A stretch of DNA of 64,000 bases, from the NCBI RefSeq assembly GCF_017875955.1, contig NZ_JAGINK010000001.1, forward strand, positions 1,271,001-1,335,000, given 5' to 3'. Numbering within the stretch: position 1 is the stretch's first letter; each line of letters opens with the position of its first letter. Origin of the DNA: Pseudomonas sp. BP8. GTDB lineage: Bacteria > Pseudomonadota > Gammaproteobacteria > Pseudomonadales > Pseudomonadaceae. This document shows, in pieces, positions 1 through 16,627 of the stretch. The position numbers and the translations under genes were made by a program. The notes under the pieces are model-generated. The model worked only from the letters and a program-made list of their open reading frames with translations. It did not search any database and was not told the DNA's origin.

Positions 1-1852
1 TATCGAGAACGCCGAAGGCGCGCGTACTACCCCTTCGATCATCGCCTACGCCAACGATGGCGAGATCCTGGTCGGTCAGTCGGCCAAGCGCCAGGCGGTC
101 ACCAACCCGCACAACACCCTGTACGCGGTAAAGCGTCTGATCGGTCGCCGCTTCGACGAAGAAGTCGTGCAGAAAGACATTCAGATGGTCCCGTACAAGA
201 TCGTCAAGGCTGACAACAACGACGCCTGGGTCGAAGTCAACGGCCAGAAGATGGCACCGCCACAGATCTCCGCCGAGATCCTGAAAAAGATGAAGAAGAC
301 CGCCGAAGACTACCTCGGCGAGCCTGTCACCGAAGCGGTCATCACCGTTCCGGCCTACTTCAACGACAGCCAGCGTCAGGCTACCAAGGATGCCGGTCGC
401 ATCGCGGGTCTGGACGTAAAACGTATCATCAACGAACCAACCGCAGCCGCACTGGCCTACGGTATGGACAAGGCCAAGGGCGATCACACCGTGATCGTGT
501 ATGACCTGGGCGGCGGTACTTTCGACGTTTCGGTCATCGAAATCGCCGAAGTCGATGGCGAGCATCAGTTCGAAGTACTGGCCACCAACGGTGACACCTT
601 CCTCGGTGGTGAAGACTTCGACATCCGCCTGATCGACTACCTCGTCGACGAGTTCAAGAAAGAAAGCGGCATGAACCTCAAGGGTGACCCGCTGGCCATG
701 CAGCGCCTGAAAGAAGCCGCTGAAAAAGCCAAGATCGAGCTGTCCTCGAGCCAGCAGACCGACGTCAACCTGCCGTACATCACTGCAGATGCAACCGGTC
801 CGAAGCACCTGAACGTGAAGATCTCCCGCGCCAAGCTGGAATCGCTGGTAGAAGACCTGGTTCAGCGCACCATCGAGCCTTGCCGCATCGCGCTGAAAGA
901 CGCCGGTATCGACGTTGGCGCGATCAACGACGTGATCCTGGTCGGCGGTCAGACCCGTATGCCGCTGGTACAGAAGCTGGTTACCGATTTCTTCGGTAAA
1001 GAAGCGCGTAAAGACGTCAACCCGGACGAAGCAGTTGCCATGGGTGCTGCCATTCAGGGCGCGGTACTGGCCGGTGACGTCAAAGACGTACTGCTGCTGG
1101 ACGTCAGCCCGCTGACCCTGGGTATCGAAACCATGGGCGGCGTGATGACTGCGCTGATCGAGAAGAACACCACCATCCCGACCAAGAAGTCGCAGGTGTT
1201 CTCGACTGCCGACGACAACCAGAACGCCGTGACCATTCACGTGCTGCAAGGTGAGCGTAAGCAGGCGGGTCAGAACAAGTCGCTGGGCAAGTTCGACCTG
1301 GCGGACATTCCACCGGCTCCACGTGGCGTGCCGCAGATCGAAGTGACCTTCGACATCGATGCCAACGGCATCCTGCATGTCGGCGCCAAAGACAAGGCGA
1401 CTGGCAAGACTCAGTCGATCGTGATCAAGGCCAACTCCGGTCTGTCCGACGAAGAGATCGAGCGCATGGTGCGTGATGCCGAGGCCAACGCCGAGGAAGA
1501 CCGCAAGTTCGAAGAACTGGCCGCTGCCCGTAACCAGGGTGATGCACTGGTTCACTCGACCCGCAAGATGGTCGCAGACGCCGGTGACAAGGTGACCGCG
1601 GAAGAGAAGACCGCGATCGAAGCCGCTGTCGTTGCCCTGGAAGCCGCTGTCAAAGGCGACGACAAGGCTGCCATCGACGCCAAGGTCGAAGAGCTGTCCA
1701 AGGTCTCCGCGCCAGTTGCCCAGAAGATGTATGCCGAGCAGTCGGCTGAGCAGCCTCAGGGCGGCGCCCAGCAGCAGGCCGAGCCGGAAGCCAAGCACGA
1801 TGACGTGGTTGACGCCGAGTTCGAGGAAGTGAAAGACAACAACAAGCAGTGA
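1..1852 (+). CDS. dnaK: Chaperone protein DnaK (Hsp70), 5' end outside the window
   Basis: ATP-dependent Hsp70 chaperone that works with DnaJ and GrpE in protein folding and heat-shock control. The reading frame is open from base 2, giving about 616 residues; bacterial DnaK is usually near 640, so only about 25 N-terminal residues, including the first phosphate loop, are missing. Visible are the nucleotide-binding domain (for example [11 protein letters not shown] and [11 protein letters not shown]), the peptide-binding domain ([10 protein letters not shown]) and the acidic C-terminal tail ending in KDNNKQ. dnaJ follows on the same strand after about 200 bases. Identity is certain; the truncation is an effect of the window edge. 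Confidence 0.98.
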   Translation, partial: IENAEGARTTPSIIAYANDGEILVGQSAKRQAVTNPHNTLYAVKRLIGRRFDEEVVQKDIQMVPYKIVKADNNDAWVEVNGQKMAPPQISAEILKKMKKTAEDYLGEPVTEAVITVPAYFNDSQRQATKDAGRIAGLDVKRIINEPTAAALAYGMDKAKGDHTVIVYDLGGGTFDVSVIEIAEVDGEHQFEVLATNGDTFLGGEDFDIRLIDYLVDEFKKESGMNLKGDPLAMQRLKEAAEKAKIELSSSQQTDVNLPYITADATGPKHLNVKISRAKLESLVEDLVQRTIEPCRIALKDAGIDVGAINDVILVGGQTRMPLVQKLVTDFFGKEARKDVNPDEAVAMGAAIQGAVLAGDVKDVLLLDVSPLTLGIETMGGVMTALIEKNTTIPTKKSQVFSTADDNQNAVTIHVLQGERKQAGQNKSLGKFDLADIPPAPRGVPQIEVTFDIDANGILHVGAKDKATGKTQSIVIKANSGLSDEEIERMVRDAEANAEEDRKFEELAAARNQGDALVHSTRKMVADAGDKVTAEEKTAIEAAVVALEAAVKGDDKAAIDAKVEELSKVSAPVAQKMYAEQSAEQPQGGAQQQAEPEAKHDDVVDAEFEEVKDNNKQ

Positions 1853-1869
1853 TCCCTGCATGTTGTCGG

Positions 1870-1934
1870 CCAGCTCAGCGGCAAATGCCGCTGAACTGGT
1901 AGGATGTCGCCGCGCGGGGGCTTGCTCCCGCGTT
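1870..1934. repeat. Two stem-loops between dnaK and dnaJ, the second REP-like
   Basis: The first hairpin (1870-1899) pairs CCAG..CAGCGGC with GCCGCTG..CTGG around an AAAT loop. The second (1913-1932) pairs CGCGGG with CCCGCG around GGCTTGCT and resembles a decayed P. putida REP core. Neither has a T-run, so they are more likely to attenuate transcription or stabilise the dnaK mRNA end than to be full terminators. The rest of the 198-base gap shows no gene. Confidence 0.6.
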
Positions 1935-2050
1935 GGTGTATCTGGAATTCGAGAATTTTTACAGTAGTTGTCTGCCCACTCCGGTGTGCTGCAGGCGGGT
2001 ACTGACGGCGCGGCGCGGATGCCGGACGCCCAACAAGGTGCAAATGACCT

Positions 2051-3995
<1,945 letters not shown>

Positions 3996-4114
3996 TTTGC
4001 CAGATCAGCAGCGCCTGCTTCACGGCTCGACTGGAATTGAGGGAAACTGTCGCAATCCTGTGTTTTAGAGACACATATGCGGTAGACCGAAAACCCTCAT
4101 TCCTGTAAGCTACA

Positions 4115-4137
4115 GCTTTAGTGTGTCCACTAAAAGC
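4115..4137 (+). promoter_or_regulatory. Upstream stem-loop in the carA leader
   Basis: GCTTTAGTG (4115-4123) pairs with CACTAAAAGC (4128-4137), with one bulged A, around a TGTC loop. It precedes the terminator-like hairpin at 4160-4197 by 22 bases. That spacing is what a pause or antiterminator partner in an attenuator would have. The role is inferred. Confidence 0.5.
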
Positions 4138-4156
4138 GCGCAGAGATATTCAGCAC

Positions 4157-4246
4157 ATGAAGCGGGGTGACGTGTCCATACGTCACTCCGCTTTTTTGCA
4201 ACCTGCGATCGCCCTTTCAGGCTTGATTTACGGGAGGTCTTCTTGA
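4157..4246 (+). CDS. Possible 29-residue leader peptide ahead of carA
   Basis: An ATG at 4157 opens 29 codons that read through the whole terminator-like hairpin and stop at a TGA (4244-4246) overlapping the carA TTG start as TTGA. The peptide begins [10 protein letters not shown] and contains three Arg (positions 3, 9, 27) and one Tyr. The ribosome-binding site is weak (AGAG about 11 bases upstream). carAB products feed arginine and pyrimidine synthesis, so a translated leader that senses one of them is reasonable, but translation is not shown here. It could be a chance ORF. Confidence 0.35.
   Translation: MKRGDVSIRHSAFLQPAIALSGLIYGRSS
4160..4197 (+). terminator. Intrinsic terminator or attenuator before carA
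   Basis: A stem of about 12 bp (AAGCGGGGTGACGT against ACGTCACTCCGCT, one mismatch) is followed directly by six Ts. It lies 160 bases after dapB and 45 bases before the carA start. It may end dapB transcription, attenuate carAB, or both. Confidence 0.8.
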
Positions 4247-5379
4247 CTAAGCCAGCCATACTCGCCCTTGCCGATGGCAGCATTTTTCGCGGTGAAGCCA
4301 TCGGAGCCGACGGGCAGACCGTTGGTGAGGTGGTGTTCAACACCGCTATGACCGGCTACCAGGAAATCCTTACAGACCCTTCCTACGCCCAGCAAATCGT
4401 TACCCTGACTTACCCGCACATCGGCAACACCGGGATCAACCCGGGCGACGCCGAGTCCAACCGTGTCTGGTCTGCCGGCCTGGTCATCCGTGACCTGCCG
4501 CTGGTTGCCAGCAACTGGCGCAAGACCCAGTCGCTGTCTGACTACCTGAAAGAACACAATGTCGTCGCCATCGCTGGCATCGACACCCGTCGCCTGACCC
4601 GCATCCTGCGTGAAAAAGGCGCTCAGAACGGCTGCATTCTGGCCGGTGACGACATTACCGAAGAAGCCGCCATCGCCGCTGCTCGCGCCTTCCCAGGCCT
4701 GAAAGGCATGGACCTGGCCAAGGAAGTCTCGACCAAAGAGCGCTACGAGTGGCGCGAGAGCGTATGGGAGCTGAAAACCGACAGCCACCCGACTCTGGAG
4801 GCCTCCGAGCTGCCGTACCACGTGGTCGCCTTCGACTACGGCGTCAAGCTGAACATCCTGCGCATGCTGGTCGCCCGTGGCTGCCGCGTGACCGTGGTGC
4901 CTGCCCAGACCCCGGCCAGCGAAGTGCTTGCGCTCAATCCGGATGGCGTGTTCCTGTCCAACGGTCCTGGCGATCCTGAGCCATGCGACTACGCGATCCA
5001 GGCGATCAAGGCCGTCCTCGAAACCGAAATTCCGGTCTTCGGCATCTGCCTCGGCCACCAGCTGCTGGCCCTGGCCTCCGGCGCCAAGACAGTGAAAATG
5101 GGTCACGGTCACCACGGTGCCAACCACCCGGTCCAGGACCTGGACACCGGCGTGGTCATGATCACCAGCCAGAACCACGGTTTCGCCGTCGACGAAGCCA
5201 CCCTGCCGGGCAATGTCCGCGCCATCCACAAGTCGCTGTTCGACGGTACCCTGCAGGGCATCGAGCGCACCGACAAGAGCGCGTTCAGCTTCCAGGGTCA
5301 CCCTGAAGCGAGCCCAGGCCCGACCGACGTCGCGCCACTGTTCGATCGTTTCATCGATGCCATGGCCAAGCGCCGCTGA
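4243..5379 (+). CDS. carA: Carbamoyl-phosphate synthase small (glutaminase) subunit
   Basis: Hydrolyses glutamine and passes ammonia to CarB for carbamoyl phosphate, the shared precursor of arginine and pyrimidines. The N-terminal CPSase domain is followed by a class I amidotransferase domain with the nucleophile Cys in [10 protein letters not shown] (about residue 269) and the His/Glu pair in GHPEASPGP. The start is TTG at 4243, preceded by GGGAGGT with good spacing; the protein then begins [13 protein letters not shown] as in other pseudomonads. carB follows after 109 bases. At 378 residues it has normal length. Confidence 0.98.
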   Translation: MTKPAILALADGSIFRGEAIGADGQTVGEVVFNTAMTGYQEILTDPSYAQQIVTLTYPHIGNTGINPGDAESNRVWSAGLVIRDLPLVASNWRKTQSLSDYLKEHNVVAIAGIDTRRLTRILREKGAQNGCILAGDDITEEAAIAAARAFPGLKGMDLAKEVSTKERYEWRESVWELKTDSHPTLEASELPYHVVAFDYGVKLNILRMLVARGCRVTVVPAQTPASEVLALNPDGVFLSNGPGDPEPCDYAIQAIKAVLETEIPVFGICLGHQLLALASGAKTVKMGHGHHGANHPVQDLDTGVVMITSQNHGFAVDEATLPGNVRAIHKSLFDGTLQGIERTDKSAFSFQGHPEASPGPTDVAPLFDRFIDAMAKRR

Positions 5380-5488
5380 GCATCCTGCATCAAGGCCCCG
5401 GACCAGCCTCGGCTGCGTCCGGCAGCGCCTGACCTGAGCATGTTCAAGACGGCTTGCCGACTGACCCGCGGATTTGAGTGAGCACCCA

Positions 5489-8706
<3,218 letters not shown>

Positions 8707-8710
<4 letters not shown>

Positions 8711-9189
8711 GCATTACCAAGTATCCGATGACCGTCCAGGGCGCTCGCGCCCTGGAAGAAGAGCACCTGTTCCTGGCCAAGACCGAGCGCCCGCGCTTGA
8801 GTCAGGCCATCGGTGAAGCCCGCGAGCTGGGCGACCTCAAGGAAAACGCCGAATACCATGCTGCTCGTGAAGAGCAGGGCATGGTCGAAGCGCGCATCCG
8901 CGACATCGAAGGCCGTCTGCAGAACTCGGTAGTGATCGACGTGACCACCATTGCCCACACCGGCAAGGTCATCTTCGGCACTACCGTCGACCTGGAAAAC
9001 ACCGAGACCGGTGACCAGGTCACTTACCAGATCGTGGGTGAGGACGAAGCCGACGTCAAACAGGGTAAGCTCTCGGTCGGTGCCCCGATCGCCCGTGCCA
9101 TCATTGGCAAGGAAGAGGGCGATACCGTGGTGATCAAGACGCCTAGCGGCACGGTCGAGTACGAGATTGTCGAAGTCAAACACATCTGA
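8707..9189 (+). CDS. greA: Transcription elongation factor GreA
   Basis: Enters the RNA polymerase secondary channel and promotes cleavage of backtracked RNA. The N-terminal coiled coil (about residues 15-80, with [14 protein letters not shown] at the tip) and the C-terminal FKBP-like globular domain are complete. The ATG at 8707 overlaps the carB stop and has AGGA upstream; a second Met seven codons in has no ribosome-binding site. At 160 residues it is normal. The greA-carAB linkage is common in pseudomonads. Confidence 0.97.
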
Positions 9190-9616
9190 CCGGCGCCTGC
9201 GGGCGCCATCCCTCGAGGGGATCCTCTGGCAGCTGGCCCAGGTATTCTGGGTTGGCGGCTTGTGGGTGTTCCACGTCGGGTTGGTGCCGGCGCTCAAAGT
9301 CACCGGCCTGGCACCGTTGCTGGTACAGGACGTGGCTGCGCAGATCGATCGCTGGTTGATTGGCGTGGCCTTGCTTGGTCTGCTGACCCAGCTGGCGGTA
9401 TTGGCGAGGGTAGATGGTCTGGCTGCCTGGTGGCAGCAGTTTCGCGGTCAGATGCTGTTGCTCGGCTTTGCCGCCTGCATCAGCTACTACACGCTACGCT
9501 ACGGAATATCCGTGGGCGAACGCTGGCAGATGTTCTGCTTTTTGGTGCTGGGTTTTTCCGGCATCGTGCTGGTTGCCCAGCCGGTCCCGGTCAGGGCGCG
9601 CCAGGCGCGCCGCTGA
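9167..9616 (+). CDS. Small membrane protein, DUF4149-like
   Basis: About 149 residues with three or four hydrophobic segments (roughly 20-42, 60-80, 95-112 and 120-138). The first contains the WVGGLWVFH signature I associate with DUF4149. Function unknown. The start is uncertain: the longest form uses a TTG inside greA (23-base overlap), and there is no ATG before the first membrane segment. The gene is on the same strand as greA and ends 13 bases before the convergent yhbY. Confidence 0.7.
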   Translation: MSKSNTSDRRLRAPSLEGILWQLAQVFWVGGLWVFHVGLVPALKVTGLAPLLVQDVAAQIDRWLIGVALLGLLTQLAVLARVDGLAAWWQQFRGQMLLLGFAACISYYTLRYGISVGERWQMFCFLVLGFSGIVLVAQPVPVRARQARR

Positions 9617-9628
9617 CTGGAGCCACCG

Positions 9629-9937
9629 TTACTTGAAACGGTGGATGTTCGACAGCTGCTTGTTGGGCTGCGGGTTCTTGCGGTAGATCAGGGCTTTCTT
9701 GCCGATGGTCTGCACCAGTTCAGCGCGGCCTTGCTTGCACAGCTCGGCGATAGCGGCTTTGCGTTCTTCGCGATCCTCGGAACGAATTTCGACCTTGATC
9801 AGCTCATGGTCGGCCAAGGCGCGTTCCAGTTCACCGATGACGCCCTCGTTGACGCCGTTGCCGGCAACGATCAGGACCGGCTTGAGGTCATGACCAATAG
9901 ACTTGTACTGCTTCTTCTGCTCGTTATTGAGCGGCAT
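9629..9937 (-). CDS. yhbY: YhbY-type CRM-domain RNA-binding protein
   Basis: A 102-residue single-domain CRM protein that binds pre-50S ribosomal particles in the E. coli family member. The start at MPLNNEQKKQYK fits the family; an upstream in-frame Met would add 25 unconserved residues. The conserved GxNGxxEGV-like stretch (VAGNGVNEGVIGELE) and the basic end (KALIYRKNPQPNKQL) are visible. It is divergent from rlmE with about 100 bases between starts, as is common in gammaproteobacteria. Confidence 0.95.
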   Translation of the reverse strand: MPLNNEQKKQYKSIGHDLKPVLIVAGNGVNEGVIGELERALADHELIKVEIRSEDREERKAAIAELCKQGRAELVQTIGKKALIYRKNPQPNKQLSNIHRFK

Positions 9938-10039
9938 AATCTGACCCTTTTCGTCTGATTCTGTAAAATTGGTAGCCATTTTACCCGAGGGCCCGTGGCT
10001 GCGCCCAGTCAATCACGACGCTATTCATCGAGGTGTACC

Positions 10040-10666
10040 GTGGTACAGCGTTCCAAGAGCAGCCATAACTGGCTGAGAGAGCATTTCAACGACCCTTTCG
10101 TCAAACAGGCGCAGAAGGATGGCTATCGCTCGCGAGCCAGCTACAAGCTGCTTGAGATCCAGGAAAAGGACAAACTGATCCGCCCTGGCATGAGTGTCAT
10201 CGACCTCGGCGCCGCCCCGGGTGGCTGGTCGCAGGTGACCAGTCGTCTGATCGGTGGTCAAGGTCGGCTGATCGCCTCCGACATCCTCGAAATGGACTCG
10301 ATTCCCGATGTCACCTTCATCCAGGGCGATTTTACCGAAGACGCCGTGCTGCAGAGCATTCTCGCGGCGGTGGGCAATTCGCACGTGGACCTTGTGATTT
10401 CCGATATGGCCCCCAATATGAGTGGTACGCCTGAAGTGGACATGCCGCGAGCCATGTTCCTCTGTGAATTGGCGCTGGACCTGGCAACCCGGGTTTTGCG
10501 TCCAGGCGGAGATTTCCTGATCAAGATCTTCCAGGGTGAAGGTTTTGATGTGTACCTGAAGGACGTGCGCAGCAAGTTCGACAAGGTACAGATGCGCAAG
10601 CCGTCCTCCTCCCGGGATCGCTCCCGCGAGCAGTACATGCTGGCGAAGGGCTTCAAAGGGGCGTGA
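10040..10666 (+). CDS. rlmE: 23S rRNA 2'-O-methyltransferase (U2552)
   Basis: Methylates the ribose of U2552 in 23S rRNA during late 50S assembly, using SAM. The SAM-binding motif [12 protein letters not shown] lies at about 60-71, and the K-D-K-E catalytic set fits [19 protein letters not shown] and the C-terminal SREQY. The GTG at 10040 ([10 protein letters not shown]) follows GAGGTG and gives 208 residues; longer forms run into the yhbY promoter region. ftsH follows downstream as in E. coli. Confidence 0.96.
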   Translation: MVQRSKSSHNWLREHFNDPFVKQAQKDGYRSRASYKLLEIQEKDKLIRPGMSVIDLGAAPGGWSQVTSRLIGGQGRLIASDILEMDSIPDVTFIQGDFTEDAVLQSILAAVGNSHVDLVISDMAPNMSGTPEVDMPRAMFLCELALDLATRVLRPGGDFLIKIFQGEGFDVYLKDVRSKFDKVQMRKPSSSRDRSREQYMLAKGFKGA

Positions 10667-10861
10667 AATGGCGGCTTGAGCAGTGGTTGATAGTTAATTC
10701 CAATCAGCCGCTGCGTCAGGATCGTCCGAACTTCGTGTAGTCTTGGTTTCACAAAGGGTTACAGACGGCGCCTGCGGATGCGTAGGTAATGTAGTAAGTT
10801 AGGGCGGTGAATATCATGCGAGGCACGGCTGCGTCGTGCGCCGACCTCAGAGGGTAGCTAA

Positions 10862-12781
<1,920 letters not shown>

Positions 12782-12789
12782 GGGTTATC

Positions 12790-13641
12790 ATGACCTCACA
12801 GCTGTACCCGACCCGGTTGCCTTGCGGCAACCGGGTTCTTGATTTGTCGCGTACCCATGTCATGGGTATTCTCAATATCACCCCTGATTCGTTCTCCGAC
12901 GGTGGTCGCTTCAACCAGCGCGACGAGGCCCTGCGCCACGCCGAAGCCATGGTCGCTGCAGGTGCTACGTTGATCGACATTGGTGGCGAGTCGACCCGGC
13001 CTGGTGCGCGGGCGGTTTCTGTCACCGAAGAACTTGAGCGGGTAGCGCCCATGGTCGAGGCGATCAACAGTCGCCTGGACGTGGTTATCTCGGTCGACAC
13101 CTCGACGCCAGCAGTGATGCGCGAGTCAGCGCGCCTGGGCGCTGGGCTGATCAATGACGTGCGCGGCCTGGAGCGTGATGGTGCGCTGGATGCCGCAGCG
13201 GCCACCGGCTTGCCGGTGTGCCTGATGCACATGCGCGGTGACCCGGACAACATGCAGGACAATCCGCATTACGACGACGTAACCGTCGACGTAACGCGTT
13301 ATCTCGAAGGGCGTATGGCCATCTGTGCCGCGGCCGGAATCAGCGCCGAGCGGATCATTCTCGACCCGGGTTTCGGATTCGCCAAGACGCTCGAACACAA
13401 CCTCAGCCTGTTCAAGCACATGGAGGCGCTCTATCGCCTGGGGCGCCCGCTCCTGGTCGGCGTCTCGCGCAAGAGCATGATCGGCCTGACCCTGGGTCGG
13501 CCGGTTGGTGAGCGGTTGTTTGGCAGCTTGGCCCTGGCCGCCCTGGCCATGACCAAGGGCGCAAGCATCCTGCGTGTGCATGATGTGGCCGAAACCGTCG
13601 ATGTGGTGCGCATGATTGCCGCCGTGCAGGACGCCGAATAA
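12790..13641 (+). CDS. folP: Dihydropteroate synthase
   Basis: Condenses 6-hydroxymethyl-dihydropterin pyrophosphate with p-aminobenzoate in folate synthesis; this is the sulfonamide target. The signatures [15 protein letters not shown] (about 23-37) and [11 protein letters not shown] are intact, as is the C-terminal [10 protein letters not shown] loop. At 283 residues it is normal. It lies 8 bases after ftsH and 16 before glmM, so ftsH-folP-glmM is one operon. Confidence 0.98.
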   Translation: MTSQLYPTRLPCGNRVLDLSRTHVMGILNITPDSFSDGGRFNQRDEALRHAEAMVAAGATLIDIGGESTRPGARAVSVTEELERVAPMVEAINSRLDVVISVDTSTPAVMRESARLGAGLINDVRGLERDGALDAAAATGLPVCLMHMRGDPDNMQDNPHYDDVTVDVTRYLEGRMAICAAAGISAERIILDPGFGFAKTLEHNLSLFKHMEALYRLGRPLLVGVSRKSMIGLTLGRPVGERLFGSLALAALAMTKGASILRVHDVAETVDVVRMIAAVQDAE

Positions 13642-13657
13642 GAACACTGGAGTTCCT

Positions 13658-14998
13658 ATGAGCAAGAAATACTTTGGTACCGATGGTATCCGCGGCCGCG
13701 TTGGCGTCGCTCCGATCACCCCTGACTTCATGCTGAAACTCGGCTGGGCGGCAGGCATGGCCTTCCGCAAGCAAGGCGCCTGTCGCGTGCTGGTAGGCAA
13801 GGACACGCGCATCTCTGGCTACATGTTCGAATCCGCGCTGGAGGCCGGTTTGTCTGCGGCCGGCGCCGATGTGATGCTGCTCGGGCCGATGCCTACGCCG
13901 GCCATCGCCTACCTGACTCGCACCTTCCACGCCGAGGCGGGGATCGTCATCAGTGCTTCGCACAACCCGCACGACGACAACGGCATCAAGTTCTTCTCCG
14001 GCCAGGGCACCAAGCTGCCGGATGAAGTCGAGCTGATGATCGAAGAGCTGCTCGACCAGCCCATGACCGTGGTCGAGTCGAGCAAGCTCGGCAAGGTCTC
14101 GCGCATCAACGACGCTGCGGGTCGCTATATCGAATTCTGTAAAAGCAGCGTGCCAAGCAGCACCAGCTTCGAAGGTCTCAAGCTGGTCATCGATTGCGCT
14201 CACGGTGCCACCTACAAAGTAGCGCCTAGCGTGTTCCGTGAGCTGGGCGCCGATGTCACCGTGCTGCATGCCGAGCCTAACGGTCTGAACATCAACCTCA
14301 ACTGCGGCTCGACCCACATCGAGTCGCTGCAGGCTGCCGTGCTGGTCGGTCACGCCGACCTGGGTATCGCCTTCGACGGCGACGGCGACCGTGTGCTGAT
14401 GGTCGACCACACCGGCGCCATCGTCGATGGCGACGAGCTGCTGTTCATCATCGCCAGGGACCTCCAGGAGCGCGGCAAGCTGCAAGGTGGGGTGGTGGGT
14501 ACCCTGATGAGCAACCTCGGCCTGGAACTGGCCCTCAAGGAGCTTGAGATACCGTTCACGCGGGCCAAGGTCGGTGATCGCTATGTCATGGCCGAGCTGA
14601 TCGAGCGTGAGTGGCAGATCGGCGGTGAAAACTCCGGCCATGTGGTGTGCTGCAACCACACCAGCACCGGCGATGCGATCATTGCTGCGCTGCAGGTGCT
14701 GCTGTCGCTCAAGCGTCGTGGCGAAAACCTTGCGCAATCGCGCCAGGCGTTGCGCAAGTGCCCTCAGGTGCTGATCAACGTGCGCTACGCCGCAGGCACC
14801 GCTGACCCGCTGGAAAACCCTCTGGTGAAAGAAGCCAGTGCCAAGGTGACAGAAGCCATGGCAGGCCGTGGTCGGGTATTGCTGCGCAAGTCTGGCACCG
14901 AGCCACTGGTGCGGGTGATGGTCGAAGGTGACGACGAAAACCAAGTCCGCGGCCATGCCGAAGCCCTGGCCAAACTGGTCTCTGAAGTTTGTGCTTGA
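13658..14998 (+). CDS. glmM: Phosphoglucosamine mutase
   Basis: Converts glucosamine-6-phosphate to glucosamine-1-phosphate on the way to UDP-GlcNAc. The start [13 protein letters not shown] carries the substrate loop. The phosphoserine loop [12 protein letters not shown] is at about 100-111, the metal loop [11 protein letters not shown] at about 241, and the C-terminal phosphate loop [12 protein letters not shown] is complete. At 446 residues it has the family length. The ATG at 13658 has GGAG seven bases upstream. Confidence 0.98.
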   Translation: MSKKYFGTDGIRGRVGVAPITPDFMLKLGWAAGMAFRKQGACRVLVGKDTRISGYMFESALEAGLSAAGADVMLLGPMPTPAIAYLTRTFHAEAGIVISASHNPHDDNGIKFFSGQGTKLPDEVELMIEELLDQPMTVVESSKLGKVSRINDAAGRYIEFCKSSVPSSTSFEGLKLVIDCAHGATYKVAPSVFRELGADVTVLHAEPNGLNINLNCGSTHIESLQAAVLVGHADLGIAFDGDGDRVLMVDHTGAIVDGDELLFIIARDLQERGKLQGGVVGTLMSNLGLELALKELEIPFTRAKVGDRYVMAELIEREWQIGGENSGHVVCCNHTSTGDAIIAALQVLLSLKRRGENLAQSRQALRKCPQVLINVRYAAGTADPLENPLVKEASAKVTEAMAGRGRVLLRKSGTEPLVRVMVEGDDENQVRGHAEALAKLVSEVCA

Positions 14999-15063
14999 AG
15001 ACCCTTGCCAGCGCAGTTCGGGTTGGGTAAGATCTGCGCCCACTTTGACCGACGAGGTAAAGC

Positions 15064-15819
15064 ATGCGTCGCCCTATGGTAGCTGGTAACTGGAAGATGC
15101 ACGGTACCCGCGCCAGCGTCGCTGAGCTGACCCTGGGCTTGAGCAAGCTGAGCCTGCCGAGCGGTGTCGAAGTTGCGGTATTTCCGCCAGCCTTGTTCGT
15201 CAATCAAGTGATTGATGAACTGGCCGAAACGGAAATTATCGTTGGAGCACAGAATTCTGCTGTACAGTCCGAGCAGGGCGCGCTGACCGGCGAAGTTGCA
15301 CCGAGTCAGCTGGCTGAAGTCGGTTGCAAGTTGGTGCTGGTCGGGCACTCGGAGCGTCGCCAGATCGTTGGCGAAAGTGACGAAGTGCTTAACCGCAAGT
15401 TTGCAGCTGCCCAGGCCAAAGGTTTGAAGCCAGTGCTCTGCGTAGGGGAAACTCTCGAAGAGCGCGAGGCGGGCAAGACGCTCGAAGTTGTCGGGCGTCA
15501 ACTAAGCAGTATCATCGACGCGTTTGGTGTTAGTGCTTTTGCCAATGCAGTAATTGCTTATGAGCCTGTATGGGCCATTGGCACAGGTCTTACGGCCTCG
15601 CCACAACAAGCTCAGGATGTGCATGCTGCCATCCGCCAGCAGTTGGCGGCAGAGGACGCTGAAGTTGCCGAAAATGTGCAGCTTCTCTACGGCGGCAGCG
15701 TGAAGGCGGCCAATGCGGCCGAACTGTTCGGCATGCCGGATATCGATGGGGGGCTCATTGGTGGAGCGTCCCTGAACGCAGACGAATTCGGTGCAATTTG
15801 TCGCGCCGCAGGAAACTGA
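15064..15819 (+). CDS. tpiA: Triosephosphate isomerase
   Basis: Interconverts dihydroxyacetone phosphate and glyceraldehyde-3-phosphate. The family signature [11 protein letters not shown] with catalytic Glu (about residue 168), the catalytic His in VGHSERRQ and the phosphate-binding [10 protein letters not shown] are present. At 251 residues it is normal. The 3' half uses more A/T-ending codons than its neighbours, a drift that continues into secG. Confidence 0.98.
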   Translation: MRRPMVAGNWKMHGTRASVAELTLGLSKLSLPSGVEVAVFPPALFVNQVIDELAETEIIVGAQNSAVQSEQGALTGEVAPSQLAEVGCKLVLVGHSERRQIVGESDEVLNRKFAAAQAKGLKPVLCVGETLEEREAGKTLEVVGRQLSSIIDAFGVSAFANAVIAYEPVWAIGTGLTASPQQAQDVHAAIRQQLAAEDAEVAENVQLLYGGSVKAANAAELFGMPDIDGGLIGGASLNADEFGAICRAAGN

Positions 15820-15823
15820 ACAA

Positions 15824-16216
15824 ATGATGGAAACCGTCGTAGTTGTTTTTCATCTGTTGGCTGCACTGGCGCTGGTAGTGCTGGTATTGCTGCAACAGGG
15901 TAAGGGTGCGGAAGCAGGTGCATCTTTCGGCGCAGGGGCTTCAAATACTGTGTTCGGGAGCCAAGGTTCCGCTACCTTCCTAAGTAAATTCACTGCTATA
16001 CTCGCTGCTACTTTCTTTCTAACTGCACTTGGGTTAGGATACTTCGCAAAGGAGCAGGCACACCAGCTAACTCAAGCCGGTTTGCCAGATCCAGCAGTAC
16101 TTGAAGTGAAAGAGCAGAAGCCGGCAGTTAATGATGATGTACCGGTGCTCCAGGAGCAGAAGAGTAACACCGCCCCAACAGGTGATGTGCCTCCTTCGAC
16201 CGAAGAGCAGAAGTAA
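15824..16216 (+). CDS. secG: Preprotein translocase subunit SecG
   Basis: Small subunit of the SecYEG channel. Two membrane segments (about 4-22 and 57-75) flank the conserved cytoplasmic loop with [12 protein letters not shown] and [13 protein letters not shown]. The C-terminal 50 residues are acidic and Pro/Gln-rich, a low-complexity extension beyond the core. Two adjacent ATGs (15824, 15827) follow AGGAA. Rare Pseudomonas codons (ATA, CTA, TTA, GGA) cluster in the second membrane segment. tRNA-Leu starts 20 bases after the stop, so it is probably co-transcribed. Confidence 0.95.
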   Translation: MMETVVVVFHLLAALALVVLVLLQQGKGAEAGASFGAGASNTVFGSQGSATFLSKFTAILAATFFLTALGLGYFAKEQAHQLTQAGLPDPAVLEVKEQKPAVNDDVPVLQEQKSNTAPTGDVPPSTEEQK

Positions 16217-16236
16217 CGGGTTTCAAATGTAGTATT

Positions 16237-16322
16237 GCCGAGGTGGTGGAATTGGTAGACACGCAACCTTGAGGTGGTTGTGCCCATAGGGTGTAGGGGT
16301 TCGAGTCCCCTTCTCGGTACCA
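16237..16322 (+). tRNA. tRNA-Leu (anticodon GAG)
   Basis: An 86-base tRNA with encoded CCA. The acceptor stem GCCGAGG pairs with TCTCGGT. The anticodon stem CAACC/GGTTG holds the loop TTGAGGT with anticodon GAG, which reads CUC/CUU. The long variable arm is typical of tRNA-Leu, and the T arm carries GGTTCGAGTCC. Confidence 0.97.
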
Positions 16323-16335
16323 ATTGAAGCATGAG

Positions 16336-16357
16336 AGCCCGCTTTAGCGGGCTTTCT
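16336..16357 (+). terminator. Intrinsic terminator after tRNA-Leu
   Basis: AGCCCGC pairs with GCGGGCT around TTTA and is followed by TTCTT. It would end the transcript carrying secG and tRNA-Leu. Confidence 0.8.
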
Positions 16358-16374
16358 TGTAGGTGGAGGTCGGA

Positions 16375-16404
16375 TTGACCCAGCATAGGGTTCAGTCTTA
16401 TACT
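16375..16404 (+). promoter_or_regulatory. Sigma-70 promoter for initiator tRNA-Met
   Basis: TTGACC at 16375-16380 and TATACT at 16399-16404 are separated by 18 bp. The predicted start falls about 10 bases before the tRNA. This is the best housekeeping promoter match in the area and probably feeds the rimP-nusA-infB operon too. Confidence 0.7.
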
Positions 16405-16420
16405 TTCGCCCCAGCTTTGT

Positions 16421-16497
<77 letters not shown>

Positions 16498-16507
16498 GCT
16501 TCAGCGG

Positions 16508-16530
16508 AGCCCCTTTTCAGGGGCTTTTTG
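16508..16530 (+). terminator. Intrinsic terminator after tRNA-fMet
   Basis: AGCCCC (16508-16513) pairs with GGGGCT (16520-16525), followed by five Ts. It probably gives partial read-through into rimP. Confidence 0.8.
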
Positions 16531-16576
16531 CTAGCCGAACAGTTTTAGGCGTCGTTGTCCAACGGCGCTTTCAGGG

Positions 16577-16599
16577 ATGGGCGCTTTGCCCATTTTTTA
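16577..16599 (+). terminator. Second terminator or attenuator before rimP
   Basis: ATGGGC (16577-16582) pairs with GCCCAT (16588-16593) around GCTTT, followed by a T-run. The ATG in its left arm is in frame with rimP but lies inside the stem, so it is not a plausible start. Two terminators in a row suggest that entry into the rimP-nusA-infB operon is controlled. Confidence 0.7.
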
Positions 16600-16627
16600 T
16601 TTGCACAGCATGCACGAGGGGGTTCAG

